NCBI RefSeq assembly: GCF_000316115.1
Contig: NZ_JH993797.1
Span: forward strand, 7,847,961 to 7,911,960
Origin: Leptolyngbya sp. PCC 7375
GTDB lineage: Bacteria; Cyanobacteriota; Cyanobacteriia; Phormidesmidales; Phormidesmidaceae
Length of the DNA stretch: 64,000 bases
Direction of reading: 5' to 3'
The position numbers and the translations under genes were made by a program. The notes beneath the pieces are model-generated. The model ran no database searches and had not been told where the DNA came from. It worked only from the letters and a program-made list of their open reading frames with translations. Positions 42,907 through 51,705 of this stretch are shown here, piece by piece (position 1 is the stretch's first letter; each line of letters starts with the position of its first letter).

Positions 42907-43707
42907 ATGCCTAGCTTTTCCATACTCAGTTTAATGGGTCGTCAGATACATCGCGAGTCTAGTGGGCGACTCGGTAGATTATTGAAACTGGCTCAACGGG
43001 CAATCTACGCGGGGACAGCCTTAGTCGTGTGTACGGCTGTAGCTACCCCGGTTGCGGCTCAAACCCTGCTTGAGGAACAGCAGGTTGAGTTTCAACCGAA
43101 GCAAGATACTTATACATTTACGGCTGAAGCCGGTCAAGCCATCATTATCGAGATGGTGAGCGAGGAGTTTGATACGTTTGTCACGCTATTAAATCCAGCT
43201 GGGGAAATTCTGGAACAGAATGATGACTATAACGGGACTCCCCAGGCAACGATTGTGGCGGAGTTGCCTGAGGATGGTGAGTATACACTGCTAGCAGGCT
43301 CGTTCTATGGACAGTTTGGGGGGAATTATCGCCTCTCGGTCAAATCTGCCTCTGACTATCAGCTGGTCTATGATCGGGCATTAGAGTTAATGCAGTCTGA
43401 GGACTATGGTGAGGCGGCTGAGGCCTATTCGGCAGCCATCGTTTTAATGCCTGAGGATCCAAATGCCTATTTGGGGCGGGCTGATGCCTTGCTACGTCAA
43501 CAGGCGTTATTGCAAGGTGAATCGTTTGCGGGGCCTGGCAGTTTGCCGACAGACGTTCGGGCAGACATTGTGGAGAACTATGAAAAAGCAGCTCAGCTTT
43601 ATGGGGCAAACGGGCAAGGGGACTTTGCTTCGCTGATTCTCGAGCAGGCAGAATTTGTCCGGTCTGGTCAGACGCCTGAGGGGTCATTGGATGGTGCCGG
43701 GCAGTAA
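42907..43707 (+). CDS. exported protein with PPC-like domain and TPR
   Basis: 267 residues; AAGGAG lies just before ATG 42907. A positively charged start and hydrophobic segment (IYAGTALVVCTAVATPVAAQ) form a signal peptide. Residues about 55-140 are a PPC-type beta domain (YTFTAEAGQAIIIEMVSEEFDTFVTLLNP, LPEDGEYTLLAGS), and about 150-215 carry TPR-like helices (YDRALELMQSEDYGEAAEAYSAAI). PPC domains often accompany proteases or cell-surface proteins in cyanobacteria. Probably periplasmic and protein-binding. Followed by a clear terminator. Confidence 0.75.
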   Translation: MPSFSILSLMGRQIHRESSGRLGRLLKLAQRAIYAGTALVVCTAVATPVAAQTLLEEQQVEFQPKQDTYTFTAEAGQAIIIEMVSEEFDTFVTLLNPAGEILEQNDDYNGTPQATIVAELPEDGEYTLLAGSFYGQFGGNYRLSVKSASDYQLVYDRALELMQSEDYGEAAEAYSAAIVLMPEDPNAYLGRADALLRQQALLQGESFAGPGSLPTDVRADIVENYEKAAQLYGANGQGDFASLILEQAEFVRSGQTPEGSLDGAGQ

Positions 43708-43832
43708 CATCAATACGCTTCAATTTTTTTGGATTTATTGAAAATTGGCGATTTCTTTACACAATGGTCAAAACTTTCCGGATGGCTATGGGTCTTTAAG
43801 AAAGTGTGAATGAGTAGATGAACCTTGACATA

Positions 43833-43864
43833 TCCCTCACAGTTAATGCTGAGGGATTTTTTTT
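43833..43864 (+). terminator. Rho-independent terminator
   Basis: TCCCTCA (43833-43839) pairs with TGAGGGA (43850-43856) around a 10-nt loop and is followed by eight T. It ends the transcript of the PPC/TPR gene. The rest of 43708-44036 holds nothing I can support. Confidence 0.85.
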
Positions 43865-44036
43865 GTCTTAATTTTTACTGGATATGCCGGTCTATGGTGG
43901 GTTCTGGCGTAGATGGTTAGGTTTTGAGAAAACTTGGCAGTGGCAGTAAAGCGAGTGTTTAAGGCGGTGCGCAACCGCTATATTTCTCAGTATTGGTAAT
44001 GTAGGTGTTAGCTTTCTGTGACGCTGGCCCGTTTAG

Positions 44037-45011
44037 ATGCCTATGCCTTCATCTTTTGAGGATGCTAGCCGTGACGACCTATTGGTGTTGGTTAAGGATT
44101 TAACCCAGAAACTACAGGCGTTAGAGGCTCAAAAATACGATGCAGAGATCATGCTCGATACGGTTGTGGAGCATTCCACCCTATTGGAGCATGAGCTACA
44201 GCTGGCTGAACGCCATGTCAGGGAGTTGAATGGTGTATTAGAAGAACGGGTGAAACAGCGCACCGCCGAGTTGGAAGCGGCAAATCAGAATTTGGCGCGG
44301 GAGATTGCTGAGCGTAAGCAGGCGCAGGAAGAAGCGATGGCATTGGCCCGGCAGGTTTTAGAGCAGCGTTCGCTTACCATCGAACGGACCTACGAGGCAG
44401 TGCACAATGGTCCATTGCAAGAATTAGCGGTTCTGCTACGGACGGATATTAGTTCGTTTTCGGATGAACAGTTGCGATCGCAACTCCAAAAAGTCAATAC
44501 CGACCTGCGGGGTATCTATCAATCCATGCGGGGGGCTGTGGATAATCATCATGAAGTTCTTTGTCTAGAAGGTGGCTTGACCTTAGACCTGAGTGAAGAG
44601 TTACCGGGGCTACTATTGCAAACCTTTGAACATACCTTAGAAAGAGACTTTCCTGGGTTTAAGACCATTCTGTTTCAGATCACGCCAGACTTTAGCTCTC
44701 TGACGACGGCAGCATTATCCCTGGACCATAAACGGGGCCTCTGTCTGTTTTTGCAAGAGGCCCTATGTAATGTGGGTAAACATGCCTTAGGTACAACCCG
44801 ATTAGATGTGCTGTGTGAACGCCATCAAGATAGCTACTACCTGAGCATTGTGGACAATGGCCAGGGCCTTACCGAGGAAAAGGGGCTCTCCTCATCTGAT
44901 CAACAGGGCACGCATCAAGCCCAAAGACTGGCTAAATCTTTGTCTGGGAAATTCCAGCGCCGATGTAATGTGCCCCAGGGGGTGTGGTGTGAGTTGGTTT
45001 GGCCGTCTTAG
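44037..45011 (+). CDS. NarL-type (HisKA_3-like) sensor histidine kinase
   Basis: 324 residues, soluble. An N-terminal coiled coil (about 15-120) is followed by a dimerisation helix with His123 in AVHNGPLQEL and a C-terminal HATPase domain (LFLQEALCNVGKHA, DNGQGLTEE). The pattern suits kinases that pair with NarL/FixJ regulators, and such a regulator gene follows at 45267. The coiled coil contains MLDTVVEHSTLLEHEL, similar to stretches in the PAS protein at 46401 and the cyclase at 51706. Confidence 0.8.
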   Translation: MPMPSSFEDASRDDLLVLVKDLTQKLQALEAQKYDAEIMLDTVVEHSTLLEHELQLAERHVRELNGVLEERVKQRTAELEAANQNLAREIAERKQAQEEAMALARQVLEQRSLTIERTYEAVHNGPLQELAVLLRTDISSFSDEQLRSQLQKVNTDLRGIYQSMRGAVDNHHEVLCLEGGLTLDLSEELPGLLLQTFEHTLERDFPGFKTILFQITPDFSSLTTAALSLDHKRGLCLFLQEALCNVGKHALGTTRLDVLCERHQDSYYLSIVDNGQGLTEEKGLSSSDQQGTHQAQRLAKSLSGKFQRRCNVPQGVWCELVWPS

Positions 45012-45073
45012 TTCTTGGTTCTTGGTTTTTAGTTCTTGGTTTTTAGTTCTTGGTTTTTAGTTCTTGGTTTTTA
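45010..45073. repeat. 14-bp tandem repeat
   Basis: Unit AGTTCTTGGTTTTT occurs three times exactly (45031-45044, 45045-45058, 45059-45072), preceded by a longer variant. It begins 1-2 nt before the kinase stop and may vary in number between strains. Confidence 0.85.
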
Positions 45074-45266
45074 GGTTGCTAATCTTGGAAATTCTGATCT
45101 TTGAGTTTTCTTACTTTAGAACGTAACTCAATCACAGGGCATCGTCTTGCTTATGCGTTAGGAAATGGAGGTTATGGCTTGCTAGATAGGTAAAATTTGC
45201 TGTCAGTTTTGCTGCACCCACCTTTCTACTCCAGTATGGTGATGCCAAATACCATCGGGCAACACT

Positions 45267-45938
45267 ATGGATTTAGCCGAAGACATGTCAAGAAAGCAAT
45301 GTTTTTTGGTCGTTGATGACCATGAAGCTGTGTTGCAGGGTACGGTGCCTGCTTTACAAAAGGCCTATCCCTGGGCAGATATTTTTACGGCCCAAGACTA
45401 TGGGGCGGCGATTCAGAAGATGCAACAGGTACAACCTGAGCTGATGGTGGTTGATCTGAGCATTCCCCATGCATCCGGTGAGGTGGCTACCCCAGAGGTG
45501 GGTCTTAAACTTGTGGAGAAATTATTGACCAGCACCCTAGCGCCGAACATTGCGGTGCTCAGTACGGATATTAATCCTCTGGTGCGGTTAAAGAGCATGA
45601 TTAAAGGCTATGAGGGGGGCTTTGCTGCCATGGATAAGTCTTTGCCGCTACAGGAGATGCTTAACTATATTGATTTTGCGATGCGGGGGTCGGTCTATTT
45701 ACCCCAAAAGGTAAAGTCACGACCGGAGTTTCATCCTAAATGGTTGGAACTGCTGCAGCTCAGGTTTCAGGAAGGGCTGACGGATAAGGCTGTGGCTAAA
45801 CGCATGGGCACTAGCGATCGCACCATTCGTAACTATTGGGTGCGTATTCAGGATGCTTTGCTAATTGGTGATGAGCCTGACAAAGATCTGAAGGTACAAA
45901 TTGAGATTGAAGCTCGCAAAATAGGCCTGATTCATTAA
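45267..45938 (+). CDS. NarL/FixJ-like response regulator
   Basis: 223 residues. REC domain with Asp63 (LMVVDLSIPH) and the switch Ser in VLSTD; the helix-turn-helix is GLTDKAVAKRMGTSDRTIRNY. It has an insert after Asp63 (ASGEVATPEVGLK). The gene follows the kinase at 44037 by 255 nt and is probably its partner. HIP1 at 45814 lies inside. An ATG six codons downstream is an alternative start. Confidence 0.87.
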   Translation: MDLAEDMSRKQCFLVVDDHEAVLQGTVPALQKAYPWADIFTAQDYGAAIQKMQQVQPELMVVDLSIPHASGEVATPEVGLKLVEKLLTSTLAPNIAVLSTDINPLVRLKSMIKGYEGGFAAMDKSLPLQEMLNYIDFAMRGSVYLPQKVKSRPEFHPKWLELLQLRFQEGLTDKAVAKRMGTSDRTIRNYWVRIQDALLIGDEPDKDLKVQIEIEARKIGLIH

Positions 45939-46160
45939 TTTTTACGGGCGTACATCGTCGCTGTTTGACGATGGACTATAAATTGCCAAACTTGGAAAAA
46001 ACGGATTGCCGAATTGCCACCCAAGGAAAGATTTCACCGCTGGATTAAGCCACACTTAGGGTGAGCAATACAGCCTACGGCTGACGAACTTGCACTCAAC
46101 CCATAATTGTTCCGCAAAGCAAGACATTTAAACCAAGTGTGTTTCTAGGGAGATCCAACC

Positions 46161-46409
46161 ATGCCAGTGCCTCAAACGTCAGAAGAGTGCAAGCAGTTTC
46201 TCAAGATTAAGGAAGTGGGTTCCAGCTATTGGCAACAACTGATCCACATTGGTATTCCCAAGCAACATGCGCGATCAATTGCGGTTGCGATCGCAAAGTA
46301 CGACATTGCCCAATGTCAACCTCAAGAACTGCAACGCCAGTTAATTTGCCACTACAGTGCCTTTGTGTGTCGAGCCAATCTGTGGCGACCCGGACTGCTG
46401 CTAGCTTAA
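46161..46409 (+). CDS. small hypothetical protein
   Basis: 82 residues, preceded by AGGGAG 8 nt before the ATG. Contains EVGSSYWQQLIHIGIPKQHA and a helical second half. No family recognised. The HIP1 at 46287 is inside. It overlaps the convergent PAS gene by 9 nt. Length and ribosome site favour a real gene. Confidence 0.5.
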   Translation: MPVPQTSEECKQFLKIKEVGSSYWQQLIHIGIPKQHARSIAVAIAKYDIAQCQPQELQRQLICHYSAFVCRANLWRPGLLLA

Positions 46410-46982
46410 TGTTGTTGCAGTCTGAATAACAGTAAGGATGGTTTGTTCATCTTTGAAGATAAACGGTTGCAGCGAAACCGTTGCATCAAGAGAGCTACCA
46501 TCAGGCTGTGCCCAGCGGAGTTGGCCACTGAATGTGTGCTGCTTAACCATGGCCATGGTTAGCTGCTGAGAGTCCCCTGGGTCAGAACAGAAATCTGTTA
46601 TTTTCTGTTGCCCTAACTGTTCGGCAGAAACTCCTAGAAACTGACAGATGGTCGGATTGCCATAAACAATATGCCCATCCACAAGGCGAGCGATCATTAA
46701 CCCCACTGGCAACGCTTCTGCAACAAGCTGAAACTGTTCTGTTGACTGATTTTTCTGCGCTTCTTCAAAATCAGTTGAGCCTGTAGCATGCTCCAGTTGT
46801 AGCGCCAGCTTTTGATTTTCTTCTCGTAGGGTATCTAAAAGTGTATCCGAGTGTTCAAGGGCCATATCCAGCATCAGCTGTAGGTCATTTTTTTCCTGTT
46901 CTAGCTCTGACAATCGATGTTCTAACACAGCCTGTTGATTGGAAACATCGACAGCGTGAGGGACTGGATCACTATCTGACAT
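46401..46982 (-). CDS. PAS-domain protein with N-terminal coiled coil
   Basis: 193 residues: a coiled coil (about 15-70) with MLDMALEHSDTLLDTLREEN, and a PAS domain (about 80-190: LVAEALPVGLMIARLVDGHI, NPTICQFLGVSAEQL, FSGQLRWAQPDGSSLDATVS). No output domain is present, so it is likely a sensor subunit that binds another protein. The coiled coil resembles those of the kinase at 44037 and the cyclase at 51706. Confidence 0.8.
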   Translation of the reverse strand: MSDSDPVPHAVDVSNQQAVLEHRLSELEQEKNDLQLMLDMALEHSDTLLDTLREENQKLALQLEHATGSTDFEEAQKNQSTEQFQLVAEALPVGLMIARLVDGHIVYGNPTICQFLGVSAEQLGQQKITDFCSDPGDSQQLTMAMVKQHTFSGQLRWAQPDGSSLDATVSLQPFIFKDEQTILTVIQTATTLS

Positions 46983-47265
46983 AACTCGAATAAGAATAAC
47001 TACTGGTACTGTAAAGGACCTGATGGTCAGATACTTTCCAAAAGTGGAAAATTATGTACCTTATGACTTGCTTAATCAAAAGCACACACATCACCCTTTC
47101 TGGGCTCCCTATATTTGGGTAAGCAACTGGCTGTAAACACTCGCTAATCCATGGGTGGCCTAAATCAGTAACGGCAAAATTGCCTGCTATTAATACTCTA
47201 TTGCTCGGTTATTATTGGTTGACTGATTGGAAACCTGCTCAAACTAAGCGTTTTGGAGATTGCCC

Positions 47266-47628
47266 ATGGAAATCAAAGGAAAAGAGTATGAGGTCGTTTA
47301 TGATCAGGCGGTGGCCACCGTAACGTTCAAAGGCGAGCTTGCTCTCATGGGCATGGGCGAATATCTACCGATTGCTGCGCTCTTAGAACAGGCACTAGAG
47401 GAAGCAACTGAAAAAGAACCTAGTCAGCTAACCCTCAATTTACGAGAACTGAAGTTTTTAAACAGCTCCGGCATCAACGTGATTTCTAAATTTGTTATCA
47501 AAGTGCGTCGTCCGGGCAATGTTGCCATAACCATTAAAGGCTCTGGTTCAATTCCTTGGCAGTCTAAATCTTTGGTGAATCTCAAGCGTTTAATGCCCAG
47601 TATGGTTGTTGAGTTAGACCAAGTTTAA
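47266..47628 (+). CDS. slr1659-superfamily STAS-like regulator
   Basis: 120 residues from ATG 47266, with GGAG upstream. The block LTLNLRELKFLNSSGINVIS is the STAS signature, where the Ser of the NSSG is normally the phosphorylated residue. I recall the same order (EVVYD, LMGMGEYLPI, SIPWQSKSLVNLKRLMPS) in slr1659-type proteins. Its usual partner, an slr1658-type kinase-like protein, is at 50619-51233, separated by two purine deaminase genes. A partner-switch role is the family expectation. Confidence 0.8.
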   Translation: MEIKGKEYEVVYDQAVATVTFKGELALMGMGEYLPIAALLEQALEEATEKEPSQLTLNLRELKFLNSSGINVISKFVIKVRRPGNVAITIKGSGSIPWQSKSLVNLKRLMPSMVVELDQV

Positions 47629-47742
47629 GTTTCTCCATCTTCTGGCGCACCAGCTTAATGAGAGAGTCAGGAACGCTTGTTTTCCTGAGAAAAATGCAGG
47701 CTGAATCTGTTGAAAATTTAAGAATGTGCATTAGCACTGCTA

Positions 47743-47841
47743 AGTAGGTGTGCAAAATTTCTTACAAAAGACTTTGACGGAATAGCCTGATTTTAGGTAG
47801 CTGCTCAAGACCTGTTCTGTAACTAATTCTGCATAGGTACT
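47743..47841. mobile_element. 99-bp MITE related to the IS630 element
   Basis: Flanked by TA (47741-47742 and 47842-47843). The inverted ends AGTAGGTGTGCAAAATTTCT and AGTACCTATGCAGAATTAGT resemble each other and the IS630 ends at 33107 (about 23 of 27 bases for the right end). It has no coding capacity. It could be mobilised by the transposase at 33112. Confidence 0.75.
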
Positions 47842-47852
47842 TAAGGCCTGGT

Positions 47853-49211
47853 CTACTGCACCAGGGCAACCGCCAGTCGGTTACAGGTTTCTATGAGTCT
47901 TTCTAGCTCTACAGTGGTTAGACGACCTTGATCAATCACCCGCTTACCGTTGATGAAACTGTAGTCAACGGCGGTGGGCTGACAAAATATGAGAGCGGCG
48001 ACCACATCATGATGGCTGCCCACAAAGGCGGGAGTATCTAGATTAAAGGCAATAAAGTCGGCGGACATGCCAGGGGCTAGGTAGCCGATATCGTCTCGTC
48101 CCAGCACCTGCGCTCCGCCCCTGGTTGCTAACTCTAAGGTTTCACGGGCTGTGATCGCAGCGGCTGATTGATCCCGCACTCGCGCTAGCAAAAATGCGGT
48201 GCGGGCTTCCTGTAATAGATGGGTGGCATCGTTTGAGGCTGCCCCATCCACACCGATACCCACAGGAACGCCGGCTGTTAGCAGCTTACGAACAGGCGCA
48301 ATACCGCTGGCCAGGCGCATGTTACTGCAAGGGCAGTGGGCCACCCCTGTATGGGTATGGGCAAATTTTTGGATGGCGGCATCATTGAGCTGCACACAGT
48401 GGGCGTGCCACACATCATGGCCTAGCCAGCCCAAGGATTCAGCATAGTCGCCGGGGCGTAACCCAAATTTCTCTAAGCTGTAGTCCACATCGCTCTGGTT
48501 TTCAGCCAGGTGGGTGTGCAGTCTCACCCCTGGATAGCTGCGGGCCAATGCCGCTGACTCGCGCATTAAGTCTGGTGAGACCGAAAATGGAGAACAGGGG
48601 GCCAGCACTAACCGCACCATGGAATGACGACTGTTGTTGTGGTATGTCTCGATCAGCCGTTGTGAGTCTTTGAGAATACTGGCTTCCGCCTCTACCAGAC
48701 GATCCGGAGGCAGCCCCCCCTGACTTTCGCCCACACTCATGCTGCCACGGCTGGCGTGAAAGCGTAGACCGATCTCTTGCACCCCTCGAATTTCATCATC
48801 CAGGGTGCAGTCGTTGGGAAAGATGTAGAGATGATCGCTAGCGGTGGTGCAACCGGAGAGCATTAACTCCGCCGCTGCCATTTGGGCACTGGCATAGATC
48901 GCCTCGCTGGTGAGGTTGGCCCAAAGGGGATAAAGGGTCTGTAGCCAGGTGAATAAATCGCAATTTTGGGCCGCTGGCACAGCCCGAGTCAGGGTTTGGT
49001 AAAAGTGATGGTGGGTGTTTACCAGGCCTGGTAAAACGATATGTCTGCCTTTTAGGTCCAGGATGTCATCTGCGATCGCAGGTAGTCCCTCAGTAGCCCC
49101 CACCTGCTGAATCACATTATCTTGAATAAACAAGCCTCCGTCTCTAATTTCTCGACGCTCATCATCCATGGTGACCAGCGTGTGACTATGTTTAACCAGT
49201 AGAGTCCCCAT
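47853..49211 (-). CDS. 8-oxoguanine deaminase-like amidohydrolase
   Basis: Hydrolyses an exocyclic amine of a purine. 452 residues: metal motif PGLVNTHHHF (His67, His69), the typical 8-oxoguanine deaminase Cys residues in LMLSGCTTASDHLYIFPND, HTHLAEN, AHCVQL, CPCSNMRLASG and the metal Asp in GIGVDGAASND. The Asn-rich SNMRL and HHFYQTLTRA motifs are those I associate with 8-oxoguanine deaminase. It overlaps the guanine deaminase stop by 1 nt, so both are translated together and probably supply xanthine or urate precursors and ammonia. Confidence 0.82.
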   Translation of the reverse strand: MGTLLVKHSHTLVTMDDERREIRDGGLFIQDNVIQQVGATEGLPAIADDILDLKGRHIVLPGLVNTHHHFYQTLTRAVPAAQNCDLFTWLQTLYPLWANLTSEAIYASAQMAAAELMLSGCTTASDHLYIFPNDCTLDDEIRGVQEIGLRFHASRGSMSVGESQGGLPPDRLVEAEASILKDSQRLIETYHNNSRHSMVRLVLAPCSPFSVSPDLMRESAALARSYPGVRLHTHLAENQSDVDYSLEKFGLRPGDYAESLGWLGHDVWHAHCVQLNDAAIQKFAHTHTGVAHCPCSNMRLASGIAPVRKLLTAGVPVGIGVDGAASNDATHLLQEARTAFLLARVRDQSAAAITARETLELATRGGAQVLGRDDIGYLAPGMSADFIAFNLDTPAFVGSHHDVVAALIFCQPTAVDYSFINGKRVIDQGRLTTVELERLIETCNRLAVALVQ

Positions 49212-50554
49212 CAGCTTGAAACCCGTTCTCCCAAAATGTAAGTTGCCTCGACCACCCGATCGTCCCCCATCATGATCAGTGAAAACGTGCGATCGGCCAG
49301 TTCTTGAAGATTACTGGGGGCATCAGACGCATTACGAAAGGCCATTAGCGGTGTGGCCCGTGGATTCAGCACAATAAAATCTGCAGCTTTACCAATGTCA
49401 AAATTACCCAGGACGTCATCCAGGCAGAGCGCCCTGGCACCGCCTAAGGTCGCTAAGAACAATGCTTTAAAAGGAGACAGCTTTTGACGACGCAACTGGG
49501 CGACTTTGTAAGCTTCGTTCGCCGTTTGCAACATTGAAAAGCTCGTGCCTGCCCCCACATCTGTTCCCAGCCCTACTTTGACAGGATACTCTTTTGACTT
49601 GGCCTGTTCGATTTTGAACAAACCACTGCCAAGAAACAGGTTAGATGTGGGACAAAAAGAAACGGCGGATTTAGCCTCTGCCAGACGTTTAAATTCTTTA
49701 TCGGTTAGCTGCACCCCATGGGCAAACACCGAACGCTCCTTAACTAAACCGGCCTGATCATAGGTATCCAGATACCCTTCATAGTCAGGGAAAAGCTGTT
49801 TCACCCAGGCCACTTCATCCACATTCTCAGACAAATGGGTGTGGAGATAAACATCTGGAAATTCTGCTAAGAGCTTCCCTGCTAAGTGCAGTTGTTCATC
49901 GGTAGATGTGACGGCAAATCGAGGGGTGACTGCATAATGTAACCGACCTCGTTTATGCCACTTTTGGATCAGCGCTTTAGTCTCTTGATAGGATGATTCC
50001 GCTGTGTCACAGAGCACTTCAGGCGCATTGCGATCCATCATCACCTTACCGGCAATCATACAAAGATTACGGCGCTCTGCGGCTTCAAAAAAGGCATCAA
50101 CAGATTGTGGAAAAACACAGGCAAAGACCAGGGCCGTTGTGGTACCGTTGCGCAACAGCTCATTCAAGAAAATCTCAGCCACCTCTCGGGCGTAGGCCTT
50201 ATCCTTAAATTTGCTTTCTGTCGGAAAGGTATATTGATTGAGCCACTCTAAGAGTTGCTCTCCGTAGGCGGCAATCATGCCAGTTTGGGGATAGTGGATG
50301 TGGGTATCGATAAAACCCGGCATAATCAGCCGATTGGCATATTCAATAATTGAAATATCTCCATATTTAGCTTTTATATCGGCATAATGGCCAAAATCCT
50401 TGATCTTTCCATTATCCAGTACCAGGAGCCCATCGGCTATATAGCGAACGCTGTCTGTCTCGGGCTGATAAAAGGGATCGTCAATAAAATCTAAAAACGA
50501 CCCACGAATACCCTTGAGCAGGGACCAACCTGACTGACCATCTGAAGAAGACAT
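49211..50554 (-). CDS. guaD: guanine deaminase
   Basis: Converts guanine to xanthine and ammonia. 447 residues, the usual length. The zinc motif is PGFIDTHIHYPQ (His85, His87), followed by HTHLSEN with catalytic Glu, FAHGVQL, and CPTSNLFLGSGLF, and the Asp in GLGTDVGAGTSFS, all typical of GuaD. It begins 64 nt after the slr1658-like gene and overlaps the 8-oxoguanine deaminase by 1 nt. Confidence 0.93.
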   Translation of the reverse strand: MSSSDGQSGWSLLKGIRGSFLDFIDDPFYQPETDSVRYIADGLLVLDNGKIKDFGHYADIKAKYGDISIIEYANRLIMPGFIDTHIHYPQTGMIAAYGEQLLEWLNQYTFPTESKFKDKAYAREVAEIFLNELLRNGTTTALVFACVFPQSVDAFFEAAERRNLCMIAGKVMMDRNAPEVLCDTAESSYQETKALIQKWHKRGRLHYAVTPRFAVTSTDEQLHLAGKLLAEFPDVYLHTHLSENVDEVAWVKQLFPDYEGYLDTYDQAGLVKERSVFAHGVQLTDKEFKRLAEAKSAVSFCPTSNLFLGSGLFKIEQAKSKEYPVKVGLGTDVGAGTSFSMLQTANEAYKVAQLRRQKLSPFKALFLATLGGARALCLDDVLGNFDIGKAADFIVLNPRATPLMAFRNASDAPSNLQELADRTFSLIMMGDDRVVEATYILGERVSS

Positions 50555-50618
50555 TGACTAGAAAGAGCAACTAAGGAATAAGCCACCCCATCATATCCTG
50601 TCCCCAGAACCCCACTCT

Positions 50619-51233
50619 CTACTCCCCACTCTCATAAAACAATTGCGCCATTGTAGTGACTTCATACATGTCTATTTCTGAGGTTCGTTGTTCGATTTGC
50701 CAACCCAGTTGGGTGTTGTAATTAATGAGGATGGTGATAAATCCAAGACCAGAATCGAGGGCGTGTTCATAATCGACATTGCTTTCTAATCGATCTACAT
50801 ACAGGTCATGGGCATCTGATGTTGTTAGATCGTGAATGAGTCTTCTGAAGGAACGGATAGTATCACCACGGATGGTATTGGTGATGGTCATAATCAATCG
50901 ATCAGCATAATGATATAAAGCTAGCTGTACCGGTTGTTTAGCCTCTGCACAAGAGAATTTGAAGGCATTTTCCAACAGTTCGTTAGCGATATAATGCGCG
51001 GCGTCCGTTATCTCTACCCGACGCCGCAGAGCTTCAGGCTGCTCACTGTCAATCGGGAAAAAAATGGAAATATATTCCGCAACAAATTTAGCGGAGCGGT
51101 TGCTGTTAGGCCAAAACTTTTTTTGTTTGACCAGATTAGTGGGAAAGTCGATTTTGACACACAGATTTTTTTCCTGTAGCTCACTAACGAACTGACCAAA
51201 GGATTCTGACTTAGATGATGTGGGTAAAGTCAT
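50619..51233 (-). CDS. slr1658-superfamily anti-sigma-like regulator
   Basis: 204 residues. HATPase fold with AHYIANELLENAFKFS (the N box), MTITNTI and GLGFITILINYNTQLGW at the end. It matches the slr1658 group, a GHKL protein that works with slr1659-type STAS partners. The ATP lid seems reduced, so kinase activity cannot be assumed. The gene precedes guaD on the same strand and may be cotranscribed with the purine deaminases, tying regulation and purine use together. Confidence 0.8.
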   Translation of the reverse strand: MTLPTSSKSESFGQFVSELQEKNLCVKIDFPTNLVKQKKFWPNSNRSAKFVAEYISIFFPIDSEQPEALRRRVEITDAAHYIANELLENAFKFSCAEAKQPVQLALYHYADRLIMTITNTIRGDTIRSFRRLIHDLTTSDAHDLYVDRLESNVDYEHALDSGLGFITILINYNTQLGWQIEQRTSEIDMYEVTTMAQLFYESGE

Positions 51234-51705
51234 GGTTTCAGGTCCCTTCCCACTACTGTGTAAGGGGTTTTCTCGAAAAGACTATATCGGTTGAAGGTCA
51301 CCCCTTACGGACGTCATTCTATTATCCCAATTAGGCCAATACTTTCATAAAAGGGGGCCTGGATAACTGATGGCTTCTTTACCAGAAATGTCCTAAGGTT
51401 AATCGTACGTTTGATTTTGGATCCTCCTAAGCGCTATGTCCATCACCATGGCTGATCAGGGACAGCTATCGTGGCTGCGCAAACGAACCATCGACTAATA
51501 GGACGCTCAGGGCCTACGCCTGTATTCCGCCATGGGGCATGTTCCCTAATGATCCAGGTAGCTCCACTGTGCGATAAGGTATTTTGCGACCCCCATTATC
51601 TGGCATTCATGACTAATCCGCCAAATGGCTGAGTCGTCCTTATGTAAATACTCCTGGATTTTTTTAGCATCCATGTAAACATGGCTAAAGGTGCTGCTCT
51701 CCCCT
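51234..51705. other. intergenic region without a recognised gene
   Basis: 472 bp between divergent starts. Several short inverted repeats occur, but no tRNA, riboswitch or GTA-N8-TAC box was found. Room exists for two promoters and for an unrecognised small RNA. Confidence 0.4.

Noticed and set aside
43340..43723. 127-residue frame opposite the PPC/TPR gene
   Set aside because: Shadow of a real gene; Pro/His/Gln-rich composition expected from the opposite strand.
45010..45073. 14-bp repeats as a CRISPR-like or origin array
   Set aside because: Units are contiguous without spacers, so this is a simple tandem repeat.
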